NCBI GenBank assembly: GCA_902388495.1 | Contig: CABMPP010000018.1 | Span: 16,321 to 80,320, forward strand | Direction: 5' to 3' | Source: an uncultured Bacteroides sp. | Lineage (GTDB): Bacteria; Bacteroidota; Bacteroidia; Bacteroidales; Bacteroidaceae | DNA length: 64,000 nucleotides | Shown here: positions 32,386 to 41,218 of the stretch, piece after piece | Position numbering within the stretch: position 1 is the stretch's first letter | Layout: each line of letters opens with the position of its first letter | The notes under the pieces: model-generated | Databases searched by the model: none | Seen by the model: the letters and a program-made list of their open reading frames with translations, nothing else | Told to the model about the DNA's origin: nothing | Position numbers and translations under genes: made by a program

Positions 32386-35100
32386 TTAGTCCGCCGGGAC
32401 TTTCTTCAGCAGCAGTGGCGGCACGTTGGTGTCGTAGTTCTTGCCTTCGGCGGCGCGCAGGGCAGCGGGGTAGGCGGGGTTCTGGACGTAGCGGTAGGGA
32501 TTATTGCCGAGGGCGGCGTTCATCTTGTTGGCGGGGCTGTTGCCGCCTCCGGCGAACCAGGAGGGGATGGTGCCGTCGCCGTTGTAGGCGTTGGGGCCGA
32601 TGACGCTGGTGCTGGTGCCGCCACCGCCGGTGCCGGGGGGAGGGATGCTGGCGCCGCCTACTCCGTTATTAGGCCTGGTGCCGGGGCCGAAGCTTTGCCA
32701 GTAGCAGTTGCTGACGGTGGAGGTGTGATTGTATCCCACTGCTCCGCCGGTGTCGCCATTGCCCGTCACGCTTCCCGTGCTGTAGCAGGCGGTGATGGTG
32801 GAGCCGTCGTAACTTCTTCCCACTATTCCGCCGGTTTTGTTCGCGCCGTTCACGCTTCCCGTGTTGTAGCAGGCGGTGAGGGTGGAGATTTCATTGTATC
32901 CTGTTACTCCGCCGGTGTTCTCGCCCGTGCTCGTTACGCTTCCCGTGTTGGTGCAGGCGATGATGGTGGCGTATTTATTGCTTCCCGTTACTCCGCCGGT
33001 GCTGCTCGTGCCTGTCACGCTTCCCGTGTTGGTGCAGGCGGTGAGGGTGGTGTAGGTGGTGGTAGATCCCGCTATTCCGCCGGTGCTGCTCGTGCCCTTC
33101 ACGCTTCCCGTGTTGGTGCAGGCGGTGATGGTGACGGAGTTCTGATTGTTTCCCGCTATTCCGCCGACGCAGCTCGTGCCCTTCACGCTTCCCGTGTGGG
33201 TGCAGTTGGTGATGGTGGAGTAGGAGTAGGAGTTTCCCACTATTCCGCCGGTGTTCCCTCTTCCCGTCACCGTGCTCTCCACTGTCAGATTCTTCACCGT
33301 GGCGGGGGAACCGTTCGCGCTGATGTACCCGAAGAAGCCTTGGTTGTCCGCCTCCGGCCGATTGATGACGAGCCCGGACACGGTGTGCCCCTGGCCGTCG
33401 AAGGTGCCGATGTAGGGGGTGAAGGTGTTGCCGCCCAGCGGCGTCCAGTTGCTTCCGCCCGTAGCGGGTGGCGTCAGATGGATGTCCGCCATCAGGCGGG
33501 CGCAGGCGGCGAGGTTGGCGTCGGTGCTATAGTCGGCGCCGCTGCCTCCTTCTCCCAGACTTCCATCCTTCTTCGTCCCCATCACGATGTGTGCAAACTT
33601 CTGCAGCCCGTTCACACCGCTTATCAGGTAGAAGGTCTTGTCGCCTTCTGTGACGCTGGGCAGGGTGGAGCCTTCGGCGGCTATCAGTGCATCCAGCTTA
33701 TATCCGGGCACGGTGGCGGCATCCACCTTGTACCCCTTCGCCTGCGTCAGCTTCAGCTGGTTGACTTTGAAGATAGGGTCGGCCGGATTGGAGGCGTCAT
33801 CGGTAGTCAGCCCGGCGCTCTGCAGCAGCTGGTCGGTGAGGCCGAGGGGGTTGGGGGCGCCGGCTCCCACGGCACCGGAGGCGCGCAGCGTGAGTTTGCC
33901 GGCGGCGGACGTGGGTATGTTGCTGCCGGCGTCGTCGCCGTTCGTAGTCAGGGGGACGTAGAAGATGAGGTCGCCGGTGGCAGGGTCGGGGACGAGGCTC
34001 TTTATCAGCGCGGCGTTCGGCGAGCTGTCGAAGCTGCCCAGGGCGGGCAATCCGGTGGCGGGGTCGTAGCTCAGCAGGTTGGTGGTTACTTCATCCTCGC
34101 TGTCTGCCTGGATGGTGTACTTCAGCGGCTGTCCGCCGAAGAGGCTGAACTGGCTTTCCTGGAAGTCCAGCATCAGGCCGGGCAGGGTGTTGATGCGCAG
34201 GCGGGCGCAGAGGGGGGTCCAGGTGCCGAAGTCGAGGGAGAGGGAGCCGGAGGCGGAGCTGCCGGAACCGGAGCCACTGCCAGAGCCGGAACCGCTGCCG
34301 CCCAGCCGCAGTGTGCAGGTGGAGCGCCAGACGGGGATGCCGGTGTAGAAGGGGCCGCCGTAGCTGCCGCCCACTTCTTCTGCATCGTACTGGTGCGGCG
34401 TCTTGGCAGGTGCGTACTGCGCCGTGCAGACGAGGGTGGTGACGGCGTCGGGCAGGACGAGGGAGGAGGGGGAGAGAGGCTTGAAGGCTTTTAGCTTGCC
34501 GTTGGCGTAGCTGCTGTTGCTGATAACAATTGCCTTCAGGCTGGTGATGCTCCAGGCGGTGCCGGAGTATTGGGCGATGCCGACGAGGTAGTGGCGGAAA
34601 GCGCCGCCGCCGCCGCCGAAGTTACTGCTTGTTTGTTCCTTTCCGCTGTTATCGACAATCGTTACGCCGTCCTCTCCGCTACTTACGCTGAAGTATTGGG
34701 TCGTCACGTTCCCCGGCGTCGTCAGCTCCTGTCCGTCCCACGGGCTGTAGGCGGTGTCGGGCAGGTCGTCGCCGTCTTCATCTTCTCCTCCCAGCAGTTG
34801 CAGGGTGAAGTAGATGCAGTCGCCGGTGGTCCAGGCGGACTTTTCGGGGGCGATGGAGCGGGTTGATATACCTTCCGCGCGGGTTTGGGCGCCTTCGGCA
34901 GCGGGGGCAGCTCCGTCTTCTTCAAACTGCGGCCTCCCTGTCGTCGTACTCAGCGCGAGTCGAAAGGCGTCGGTGGCGACGGGTTTCTCCGTCGGGTTGG
35001 AGTTGTATGTGTCCAGCTCGTCGGGCCGGCAGGCGGCCAGGGCGAGGAGGAGGGTGAGGGCGATGGCGAGCATCGATGCGAATGTTCTTATAGGTTTCAT
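32386..35100 (-). CDS. Fimbrillin-like lipoprotein with GLUG repeats
   Basis: A 904-residue surface lipoprotein (lipobox LLALAAC). About 500 residues of fimbrillin-like beta sequence carry a Gly-Ser run (GSGSGSGSGSGSGSS, from 34261-34300). The common FAHIVMGT..DGSLGEGG block and YIGTFDGQGHTVSGLVINRP follow, and then about eight GLUG repeats such as GGIAGNNQNSVTITACTNTG. The C-terminus NPYRYVQNPAYPAALRAAEG is shared with the paralogues. The endonuclease gene ends 6 nt upstream of its start, so the two are cotranscribed. Confidence 0.75.
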   Translation of the reverse strand: MKPIRTFASMLAIALTLLLALAACRPDELDTYNSNPTEKPVATDAFRLALSTTTGRPQFEEDGAAPAAEGAQTRAEGISTRSIAPEKSAWTTGDCIYFTLQLLGGEDEDGDDLPDTAYSPWDGQELTTPGNVTTQYFSVSSGEDGVTIVDNSGKEQTSSNFGGGGGAFRHYLVGIAQYSGTAWSITSLKAIVISNSSYANGKLKAFKPLSPSSLVLPDAVTTLVCTAQYAPAKTPHQYDAEEVGGSYGGPFYTGIPVWRSTCTLRLGGSGSGSGSGSGSGSSASGSLSLDFGTWTPLCARLRINTLPGLMLDFQESQFSLFGGQPLKYTIQADSEDEVTTNLLSYDPATGLPALGSFDSSPNAALIKSLVPDPATGDLIFYVPLTTNGDDAGSNIPTSAAGKLTLRASGAVGAGAPNPLGLTDQLLQSAGLTTDDASNPADPIFKVNQLKLTQAKGYKVDAATVPGYKLDALIAAEGSTLPSVTEGDKTFYLISGVNGLQKFAHIVMGTKKDGSLGEGGSGADYSTDANLAACARLMADIHLTPPATGGSNWTPLGGNTFTPYIGTFDGQGHTVSGLVINRPEADNQGFFGYISANGSPATVKNLTVESTVTGRGNTGGIVGNSYSYSTITNCTHTGSVKGTSCVGGIAGNNQNSVTITACTNTGSVKGTSSTGGIAGSTTTYTTLTACTNTGSVTGTSSTGGVTGSNKYATIIACTNTGSVTSTGENTGGVTGYNEISTLTACYNTGSVNGANKTGGIVGRSYDGSTITACYSTGSVTGNGDTGGAVGYNHTSTVSNCYWQSFGPGTRPNNGVGGASIPPPGTGGGGTSTSVIGPNAYNGDGTIPSWFAGGGNSPANKMNAALGNNPYRYVQNPAYPAALRAAEGKNYDTNVPPLLLKKVPAD

Positions 35101-35106
35101 ATCTGC

Positions 35107-35541
35107 TTATATTATTGTTAGGCTAATGGCTTCTTTCTTTATGATCTCTTCCGCCTCCCTTTCCACTCTTCTTTCAATCTCGCTGAGGATGGCTTCGGGG
35201 CACTCAAAGACCACTCGGTTTTCAAACCGGATGACTTCTATTCCCTGCGTTCTTTCCAGGTATTCCGTGCGTTGTTCGTCGTACTGGATGCCGCAGTCGG
35301 TGAAGTGAGGTTCTCCGTCCAGCTCGATGCAGAGCTTGAGGGCGGGACAGTAGAAGTCGAGCACGTAGGGTCCTGCGCCGAACTGTCGTCGCCAGAGGAG
35401 GCCGCACACTTGTCGTGCTCGTAGCATTCGCCACAGGATGGCTTCGGCCGGTGTGGCGTGGTTTCTCAGTTGTCGCCTCAGTTCTTTTTGCTGGTGGCGG
35501 TTGTTGTCCGGGTTGGGGGCGATGTTTCGGTTGTATGCCAT
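35107..35541 (-). CDS. DUF559 endonuclease-like protein
   Basis: This 144-residue protein matches DUF559, a Vsr-like PD-(D/E)XK fold. It has the N-terminal LRNHATPAEAILWRMLRARQ and the core WRRQFGAGPYVLDFYC..CIELDGEPH with D62, E73 and D75 as candidate metal ligands. The family's role is uncertain; DNA nicking or mobile-element functions have been suggested. It sits between two fimbrillin/GLUG genes, 6 nt from the next one, and is flanked upstream by repeat elements. Confidence 0.8.
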   Translation of the reverse strand: MAYNRNIAPNPDNNRHQQKELRRQLRNHATPAEAILWRMLRARQVCGLLWRRQFGAGPYVLDFYCPALKLCIELDGEPHFTDCGIQYDEQRTEYLERTQGIEVIRFENRVVFECPEAILSEIERRVEREAEEIIKKEAISLTII

Positions 35542-35573
35542 GGGATGTTGGGGTTTTAGGGGTTATTGGTACT

Positions 35574-35618
35574 ATTGGGTTATTATTTATTGGGTTATTG
35601 TTTATTGGGTTATTGTTA
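35574..35618. repeat. Three 15-bp tandem repeats
   Basis: ATTGGGTTATTATTT (35574-35588), ATTGGGTTATTGTTT (35589-35603) and ATTGGGTTATTGTTA (35604-35618) occur head to tail just upstream of the endonuclease gene. Two copies of a CTATCTCCAAT segment follow at about 35626 and 35650. Confidence 0.75.
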
Positions 35619-35659
35619 GCCAGTACTATCTCCAATGTTATTGGTAGCCGGTGCTATCT

Positions 35660-35818
35660 CCAATTCCCCCGCCTGAACCAACGGTCGGCGAAGCCAAAGG
35701 GGGGGTGCCCGCAGGGCGGGGGAGTTTCACACAAGGCGGGAGTAACTCCAAGTGTTGTGCTAAACTCCCTCCCCCCGCTGCGCGGGGTACTCCCCCTTTC
35801 AGGCGGGAGAATCTTGAG
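35660..35818. repeat. Palindromic repeat element cluster, copy A
   Basis: This gap of ~320 bp between genes holds no ORF I would call. It has a CCCCCGCCTGAA...GGGCGGGGG palindrome (35660-35726) followed by a 78-bp unit (35741-35818) that includes CCCCGCTGCGCGGGG. The 78-bp unit is almost identical to 38629-38706, and its core recurs inside the next gene at 38271-38320. Confidence 0.7.
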
Positions 35819-35864
35819 ATAGTCCTGCTTGCGGGGGGCTGGCTGCGGGGAGGAGACTGGCTGC

Positions 35865-38504
35865 TCAGTCCGCCGGCACCTTCTGCAGCAGCAGGGGCGG
35901 CACGGAGGTGTCGTAGTCCGGAGCACCAGCCTTGCTCAAGGCTTCGCTGTAGGCAGTGTTCTTGACGAAGCGGTAGGGGCAGAGCTTCTTCTGGTCGGCG
36001 GCGTCGGTGCCGAGGGCGCCGTTCCACTTGTCGATGGCCTCGTTCAGCTTGGCGGCAGGGGTGGTGTCGGTGTCGCCGGCGGTGGCGGGGGCAAACCAGG
36101 AGGGGGTGCCATCGGTGGCGTAGGCGGAGGAGATGGAGGGGATAATGTTGTCGTAGTCTTCGCCTATTCCTAACGTCGGCCTGCTGCCACTGGGGCCGAA
36201 GGTTTGCCAGTAGCAGGTGGTGAGGACAGCGGTATTCAATCCCGCTACTCCGCCGTAGATGTCCGTACCCGTCACGCTTCCTGTGCTGTAGCAGGCTGTG
36301 ATGGTGGAGTAATTGCTTCCCGCTACTCCGCCGATGTAGTAGCCCGTACCCGTCACGCTTCCCGTGTTGTAGCAGGCGGTGATGGTGGAGGAGGAGTAGT
36401 TTTCTCCCGCTACTCCGCCGATGTAGTAGCCCGTGCTCGTCACGCTTCCCGTGTTGTAGCAGGCGGTGATGGTGGAGGAGGAGTAGTTTTCTCCCGCTAC
36501 TCCGCCGGTGTTGCTCGTGCCCGTCACGCTTCCCGTATTGGTGCAGGCGGTGATGGTGGAGGAGTTGTTATTGTATCCCGCTACTCCGCCGGTGTAGCTC
36601 GTGCCCGTCACGCTTCCCGTATTGGTGCAGGCGGTGATGGTGGAGGAGTTGTTATTGTATCCCGCTACTCCGCCGGTGTAGCCCGTACCCTTCACGCTTC
36701 CCGTGTTGTAGCAGGCGGTGATGGAGGAGGAGTTGCTTCCCACTACTCCGCCGGTGTAGCTCGTGCCCTTCACGCTACCCTTGTTGGTGCAGTTGGTGAT
36801 GGTGGAGGAGGAGGTACTATATCCCACGATGCCGCCGGTATTCAGTCTTCCCGTCACTGTCCCCTCCACCGTCAGGTTCTTCACCGTGGCGGGGGAGCCG
36901 GTTATGCCGATGCGTCCGAAGAAGCCCTGGTAGCCCTCGTCCGGTCGGTTGATGACGAGCCCGGACACGGTGTGTCCGCCGCCGTCGAAGGTACCTTGGT
37001 AGGGGTAGCTGTAGGTGCCTATCGGCATCCAATTACTCCCCGTATCGTCCTTGGGCAGCAGGCTCAGGTCGATGTTCGCGGTCAGGGTGCAGTTCAGCTT
37101 CAGGATGGCGGCGCCATCGTTTTTCGCGCTGTTCACCAGTGCTGCAAAGCCCTTCAGCCCGGCAGCGCTGTGCACTTCCCAGCCGGTGACGTTGTCGGTG
37201 GCGTCCTTCACTTCGTTGTAGTCGCGGCCTTCTATCAGGTCGCTCTTTATCTCTTCTTCTTCCTCTCCGAATCCCAACTCTCCCTCCGCCTTCGCGAAGT
37301 TCACTTCCGCCTTCGTGGGCGTCAGCGCCAGCGTCATGGGGTAGCGGTGGTTGGCGGCTACGGTGATGGGGGTGGTGCTCAGGGGGAAGGTGGTGGTGCT
37401 GACGACGACGCCGTTGCCGTTCTTCTTCGTCAGCACAGCCTGGAAGGCGAGCACCGTTGCTCCGGCGGGCAGCAGTGCCTGCAGGGTGCCTACGGCGGGG
37501 GTACTGATGGTTCCGGGCGTGCTTCCGCTCACCGCCGTCACGCGGCTGAAGGCGAGGGTGTAGTTGTCCGTGCCATCCTCGCTGCCGCCGGCGGGGCGTA
37601 CGGTGGCCATCAGGCTGAGGCCGTCGGCGGTGTAGCCCTCCACGAAGGCGGCGTCGATGAAGATGTCGTCGGGCTTCAGGCGAAGCATGGCGCCGGCGTG
37701 CTGCAGCGTGGCAGAGAACTGCCCCAGGTTGGGGTCGTTCAGGTCGGTGACGATGCGCAGGCTGCCGGAGCCGCTGGTGGTGGCGGTGGTGGCGACGAGG
37801 CGGTCGTAGTACATGCGGGTGGCGATGTTGGTGATGGGGTCGGTGCCGCCCATGTAGAAGTAGCCCGTGGGGGTGGCGTCGGTGCCGGGGATTAGCTCGG
37901 CGGTGGCGCCGCCGTCGTCGTTCTTCAGCGGCTCGTAGGTGAGGCGTGCGCGGGCGTAGGCCCAGGACTCGCCGGGGTGGGTGTCGGCGTTGGGGCGCAG
38001 GGGGTTGTTGGCGGCGTCCTTGGTGCTTATCTGCCAGAGGGGGGTGGCGCCGTTGGCCTGGCGGGTGAGGGTGGCGTGGTAGGGGTAACTGTCGGCGTCG
38101 GGGCTTCCGTCGGGGTTGGCATTGGCGTTGGCATCGGCGGGGCTGAAGCTGTAGTCCAGGGTCAGTGGGTCGCCGGCCTCGAAGGCGGTGATGATGGCAT
38201 TGGGCTGCTGGCTGGTGCCGACGCCCAGTTCCTCGTAGACGGCGCGGGTGGTGGCGCTCACGGTGGTGGGACTCCCTCCCCCCGCTGCGCGGGGTACTCC
38301 CCCTAAGACAGGGGGAGAATAGGAGATGTCGCGCGGGGTGAGGAGGGCGGTGGTGGCGGGGTCGTTGCCGTCAGTGCCGTCGTTGCCCAGGCCGTTATCG
38401 TCGGTGCAGGAACCCAGTAGCAGGGAGAGGGCCACGAGCAGATTGGCGGCGGAAGCAATGGTCGCGATGACTGCGAGGATGTGTATTACTGTCTTTGATT
38501 TCAT
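35865..38504 (-). CDS. Fimbrillin-like lipoprotein with GLUG repeats, carrying an in-frame repeat element
   Basis: An 879-residue surface lipoprotein (lipobox LLLGSC). A fimbrillin-like N-terminal half and YQGTFDGGGHTVSGLVINRP precede about ten GLUG repeats; two consecutive 28-residue units (GVAGYNNNSSTITACTNTGS) are identical at DNA level over 84 bp (36517-36684). The C-terminus LCPYRFVKNTAYSEALSKAG is shared with paralogues. Residues ~61-80 (ISYSPPVLGGVPRAAGGG) are encoded by a copy of the palindromic element found in the flanking spacers, so that element appears inserted without breaking the frame. Confidence 0.75.
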   Translation of the reverse strand: MKSKTVIHILAVIATIASAANLLVALSLLLGSCTDDNGLGNDGTDGNDPATTALLTPRDISYSPPVLGGVPRAAGGGSPTTVSATTRAVYEELGVGTSQQPNAIITAFEAGDPLTLDYSFSPADANANANPDGSPDADSYPYHATLTRQANGATPLWQISTKDAANNPLRPNADTHPGESWAYARARLTYEPLKNDDGGATAELIPGTDATPTGYFYMGGTDPITNIATRMYYDRLVATTATTSGSGSLRIVTDLNDPNLGQFSATLQHAGAMLRLKPDDIFIDAAFVEGYTADGLSLMATVRPAGGSEDGTDNYTLAFSRVTAVSGSTPGTISTPAVGTLQALLPAGATVLAFQAVLTKKNGNGVVVSTTTFPLSTTPITVAANHRYPMTLALTPTKAEVNFAKAEGELGFGEEEEEIKSDLIEGRDYNEVKDATDNVTGWEVHSAAGLKGFAALVNSAKNDGAAILKLNCTLTANIDLSLLPKDDTGSNWMPIGTYSYPYQGTFDGGGHTVSGLVINRPDEGYQGFFGRIGITGSPATVKNLTVEGTVTGRLNTGGIVGYSTSSSTITNCTNKGSVKGTSYTGGVVGSNSSSITACYNTGSVKGTGYTGGVAGYNNNSSTITACTNTGSVTGTSYTGGVAGYNNNSSTITACTNTGSVTGTSNTGGVAGENYSSSTITACYNTGSVTSTGYYIGGVAGENYSSSTITACYNTGSVTGTGYYIGGVAGSNYSTITACYSTGSVTGTDIYGGVAGLNTAVLTTCYWQTFGPSGSRPTLGIGEDYDNIIPSISSAYATDGTPSWFAPATAGDTDTTPAAKLNEAIDKWNGALGTDAADQKKLCPYRFVKNTAYSEALSKAGAPDYDTSVPPLLLQKVPAD
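38271..38320. repeat. Palindromic element inside a coding sequence, copy B
   Basis: The first 34 bases (CTCCCTCCCCCCGCTGCGCG and onward) are identical to copies A and C in the spacers on both sides. Two perfect stems are present: CCCCGC/GCGGGG and CTCCCCCT/AGGGGGAG. It is read in frame as part of the surface lipoprotein's N-terminal region. Confidence 0.75.
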
Positions 38505-38548
38505 ATCTGTCTGATGATTTTGTTACGTTACGTTGTTTATCTGTTCTC

Positions 38549-38775
38549 CTTTCAGGCGGGAGTATCTCAGGCTCCTCCGCCTGAAAGGGGAGGTGGCCGA
38601 AGGCCGGAGGGGTCTCTCGCTTCACCGGAGTAACTTCAAGTGTTGTGCTAAACTCCCTCCCCCCGCTGCGCGGGGTACTCCCCCTTTCAGGCGGGAGAAT
38701 CTTGAGTTACTACTGCTTGCGGCTTCACACACGCCCCCGTCAGCTGCGCTGCCACCCCCTCTAACTTAGAGGGGG
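38549..38775. repeat. Palindromic repeat element cluster, copies C and E
   Basis: The 293-bp gap between genes holds no gene. It contains CCTCCGCCTGAAAGGGGAGG...CCGGAGG (38574-38612), the 78-bp unit shared with copy A (38629-38706), and a perfect palindrome CCCCCTCTAA/TTAGAGGGGG (38755-38775). The mosaic order suggests repeated insertion of related palindromes at one place. Confidence 0.7.
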
Positions 38776-38797
38776 AGCTTGAGATACCCTCTGCGTG

Positions 38798-41215
38798 CTA
38801 TGGCGGCGTTGTCCCCTTCTTCCTCAGCAGGAGCGGGGGGACGGTGGTGTCGGCGTTCGTACCGCCGTCGTAGGACGTGTTCGCGTAGAACTCGTAGGGG
38901 CAGGCGAGGCCGTCGTCGGCGTGGTCGTTGTTCCAGGTGCCGATGGCGGTGTTCAGGCCGGTGAGGGCGGAGGAAGACCAGGCGGAGGCGGTTGCTATCT
39001 TGGTGGTGCCGGAATGAGATTTATTATTGCCGACGCCTTCTGTTGGTCTGTGGCCGGTGCCGAAGGTTTGCCAGTAGCAAGCGGTGATGGTGGCGTTGTT
39101 GAGTGTGCTTCCCACTACTCCGCCGGTGTAGTAGTCTATGCCCGTCACGCTGCCCGTGCTCGTCACGCTTCCCGTGTTGATGCAGGCGGTGATGGTGGCG
39201 TTGTTGATGTTGTATCCCGTTATTCCGCCGGTGTTGCTGCCCATGTTCATCACACTTCCCGTGTTGGTGCAGGCGATGATGGTGGCGGAGGAGTTATTGT
39301 ATCCCGCTACTCCGCCGACGTAGTTCTTGTCGCTCGTGCCCATCACGCTTCCCGTGTTGGTGGAGGCGGTGATGGTGGAGCCGGAATTGTATCCCGCTAT
39401 TCCACCGATGGCGCCGATGTTGCCCGTGCCCGTCACGCTTCCCGTGTTGGTGCAGGCGGTGATGGTGGCGACGTGATTGCTTCCCGCTATTCCGCCTACA
39501 AAGTCATCACCTTTCACTTCTACTCGGCTGACGCAGCTTTCCACCCGGTTTCCGAGCAAACTGCATCCCACGATGCCGCCGGTGTAGTATTTTCCCGTCA
39601 CTTTCCCCTCCACCGTCAGATTCTTCACCGTGGCGGGCTTGCTGTATGCGTCGATGTACCCGAAGAAGCCTTGATAGCTCGTGCTCTCCCGGTTGATGAC
39701 CAGCCCGGACACTGTGTGCCCGTTGCCATCGAAGGTGCCGGTATAAGGCTTGTCGTGAGTTCCTATCGGCGTCCAGTTGCTTTCCGTGTCGGGGTTGCTG
39801 AGTGCGGGCAGGGTGATGTCTGCTTCGAGGCGGCAGTTCAGGGCGCGGCCTTCGTCGGTGGTGGCGTTGTTCACGGCGTCGGCAAAGGCTTGCAGGCCAG
39901 CGGCATTGTATACTACGTAGGTTTTCTGGCCGTCGGCATCGGTTTCGATTTCGTAGGACTCCTGATCCCATTCCTGATTGTTGCCGGCCTCGGTGCTTGC
40001 ATCCGTCAATTCCTCTACGGTTACTTCGTCCGGCGTCAGGGCGTCGTTCACCACGAGGCTGAGGGTGAGGCGCAGGTGCTCGTTGGCGTTGTAGGCGAAG
40101 GCGGTGCCGGTGGCGTAGATGCCGTTGCCGGAATCGGTGTCGCCGCTGGCAAACTCGCTGCCCGTGGCGCGGTTTACGGAGAGGTCTGTCAAATCCTTGG
40201 TCACAGTCTTCGTCTGGCCGCGGTAGGTGTAGCTGATGGAGAGTAACTGTTGCCGCCCGTCGCCACCCGTGGGCACCGGCTGCGGAGCCAGGTAGATGCT
40301 GCCGGACAGGACTTTGCTGCTACCGGACGGGGCGCTGCTGCTGATGAGGACGACTTTCTGAGGGTCGGCATCGGAGGCGGCATCGGGATTGCTTCCGCCG
40401 TCCTTCTTCGCCCTGGGCCAGGGCAGGATGGTGATGTGTGTGGCGTCCGTGGCCACGGCCTCTGCTGCGCAAGGCACGGCGTAGAGGCTCACCTCGATGT
40501 TGCTCAGGTGGCCGAAGTCCGGGCGTCCGCCGCCGGGATTCACCACCACGGTGAGGCGGGCCAGGCGGTTCTGCAGGGTGCCGAACTGCAGGGGCTGTCG
40601 GTGGCCGTCATCGGCCGTCATCTGGTATTTACCCCAAAGCGTGGTCAGTGCAGGGGAGGCTGCGGCGGCGTTGGCGCTGAGGTCTTCGTTGCGCTTCACG
40701 GTGAGGTAGAAGGTTTGCTGAGTGGCGCCTTCGCCCTGTATCTGCGACCAGTAGAGGGGGGCAGGAGTTGCGGCGCCGGTCTTGGCGGTGACGAAGGAGA
40801 GGGTGGGGTTGCCTCCGCCTTCGGTGCCCAGCGTGATGAAGTCGCCGGGGACGGGGTAGGCGGTGAGGCCCTCCGTGCTGCCTTCGGCGGGCTGGGCAGC
40901 GGGGTACCACAGGGTGAGGGCGGAGAGCTTGCTGTCCGGGGGCAGGGCGCGGGTGCTGCGTGTCAAGGTGCCCGAGGCGGTGGCGGCGGGCAGGGCGGCG
41001 GTGGCCACAAGGGCGTCGGGAGCAGTCGGTGCGGGGACGTCTATCGCTTCGCTGGGGTCGCACGCGGCGAGGGTCAGGCAGAGGAGGCCGGCGGCGATGG
41101 CCGTGCTTCGGAGGCTGATGCCCGTGCTGCGGAGGCTGATAAGGGCCGTGCTTCGGCGGGCGGCTTCTTTATACCTTATATATATAGGTAGATTCTTCAT
41201 GCTTGGTTTCTCCAT
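38798..41215 (-). CDS. Fimbrillin-like lipoprotein with GLUG repeats
   Basis: An 805-residue surface lipoprotein with lipobox LTLAAC preceded by a long basic region containing the repeat ISLRSTGISLRSTA. The fimbrillin-like half is followed by YTGTFDGNGHTVSGLVINRE and about seven GLUG repeats (GGIAGSNHVATITACTNTGS and variants). The C-terminus LACPYEFYANTSYDGG..DTTVPPLLLRK matches the paralogues. It starts 3 nt after the stop of the next fimbrillin gene; an internal ATG at 41200 is an alternative. Translational coupling is likely. Confidence 0.75.
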   Translation of the reverse strand: MEKPSMKNLPIYIRYKEAARRSTALISLRSTGISLRSTAIAAGLLCLTLAACDPSEAIDVPAPTAPDALVATAALPAATASGTLTRSTRALPPDSKLSALTLWYPAAQPAEGSTEGLTAYPVPGDFITLGTEGGGNPTLSFVTAKTGAATPAPLYWSQIQGEGATQQTFYLTVKRNEDLSANAAAASPALTTLWGKYQMTADDGHRQPLQFGTLQNRLARLTVVVNPGGGRPDFGHLSNIEVSLYAVPCAAEAVATDATHITILPWPRAKKDGGSNPDAASDADPQKVVLISSSAPSGSSKVLSGSIYLAPQPVPTGGDGRQQLLSISYTYRGQTKTVTKDLTDLSVNRATGSEFASGDTDSGNGIYATGTAFAYNANEHLRLTLSLVVNDALTPDEVTVEELTDASTEAGNNQEWDQESYEIETDADGQKTYVVYNAAGLQAFADAVNNATTDEGRALNCRLEADITLPALSNPDTESNWTPIGTHDKPYTGTFDGNGHTVSGLVINRESTSYQGFFGYIDAYSKPATVKNLTVEGKVTGKYYTGGIVGCSLLGNRVESCVSRVEVKGDDFVGGIAGSNHVATITACTNTGSVTGTGNIGAIGGIAGYNSGSTITASTNTGSVMGTSDKNYVGGVAGYNNSSATIIACTNTGSVMNMGSNTGGITGYNINNATITACINTGSVTSTGSVTGIDYYTGGVVGSTLNNATITACYWQTFGTGHRPTEGVGNNKSHSGTTKIATASAWSSSALTGLNTAIGTWNNDHADDGLACPYEFYANTSYDGGTNADTTVPPLLLRKKGTTPP

Positions 41216-41218
41216 CGT

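Noticed and set aside
35107..35541. Very short patch repair endonuclease (Vsr)
   Set aside because: The fold is Vsr-like but the sequence fits DUF559 and no cytosine methyltransferase lies nearby.
32695..37895. Antisense reading frames of 599 codons (32695-34494) and 563 codons (36204-37895) opposite the GLUG genes
   Set aside because: They mirror the repeat pattern of the real genes, are extremely rich in Ala, Gly and Val, lack family features, and arise from the GC bias. The minus-strand frames have signal peptides, lipoboxes and known motifs.
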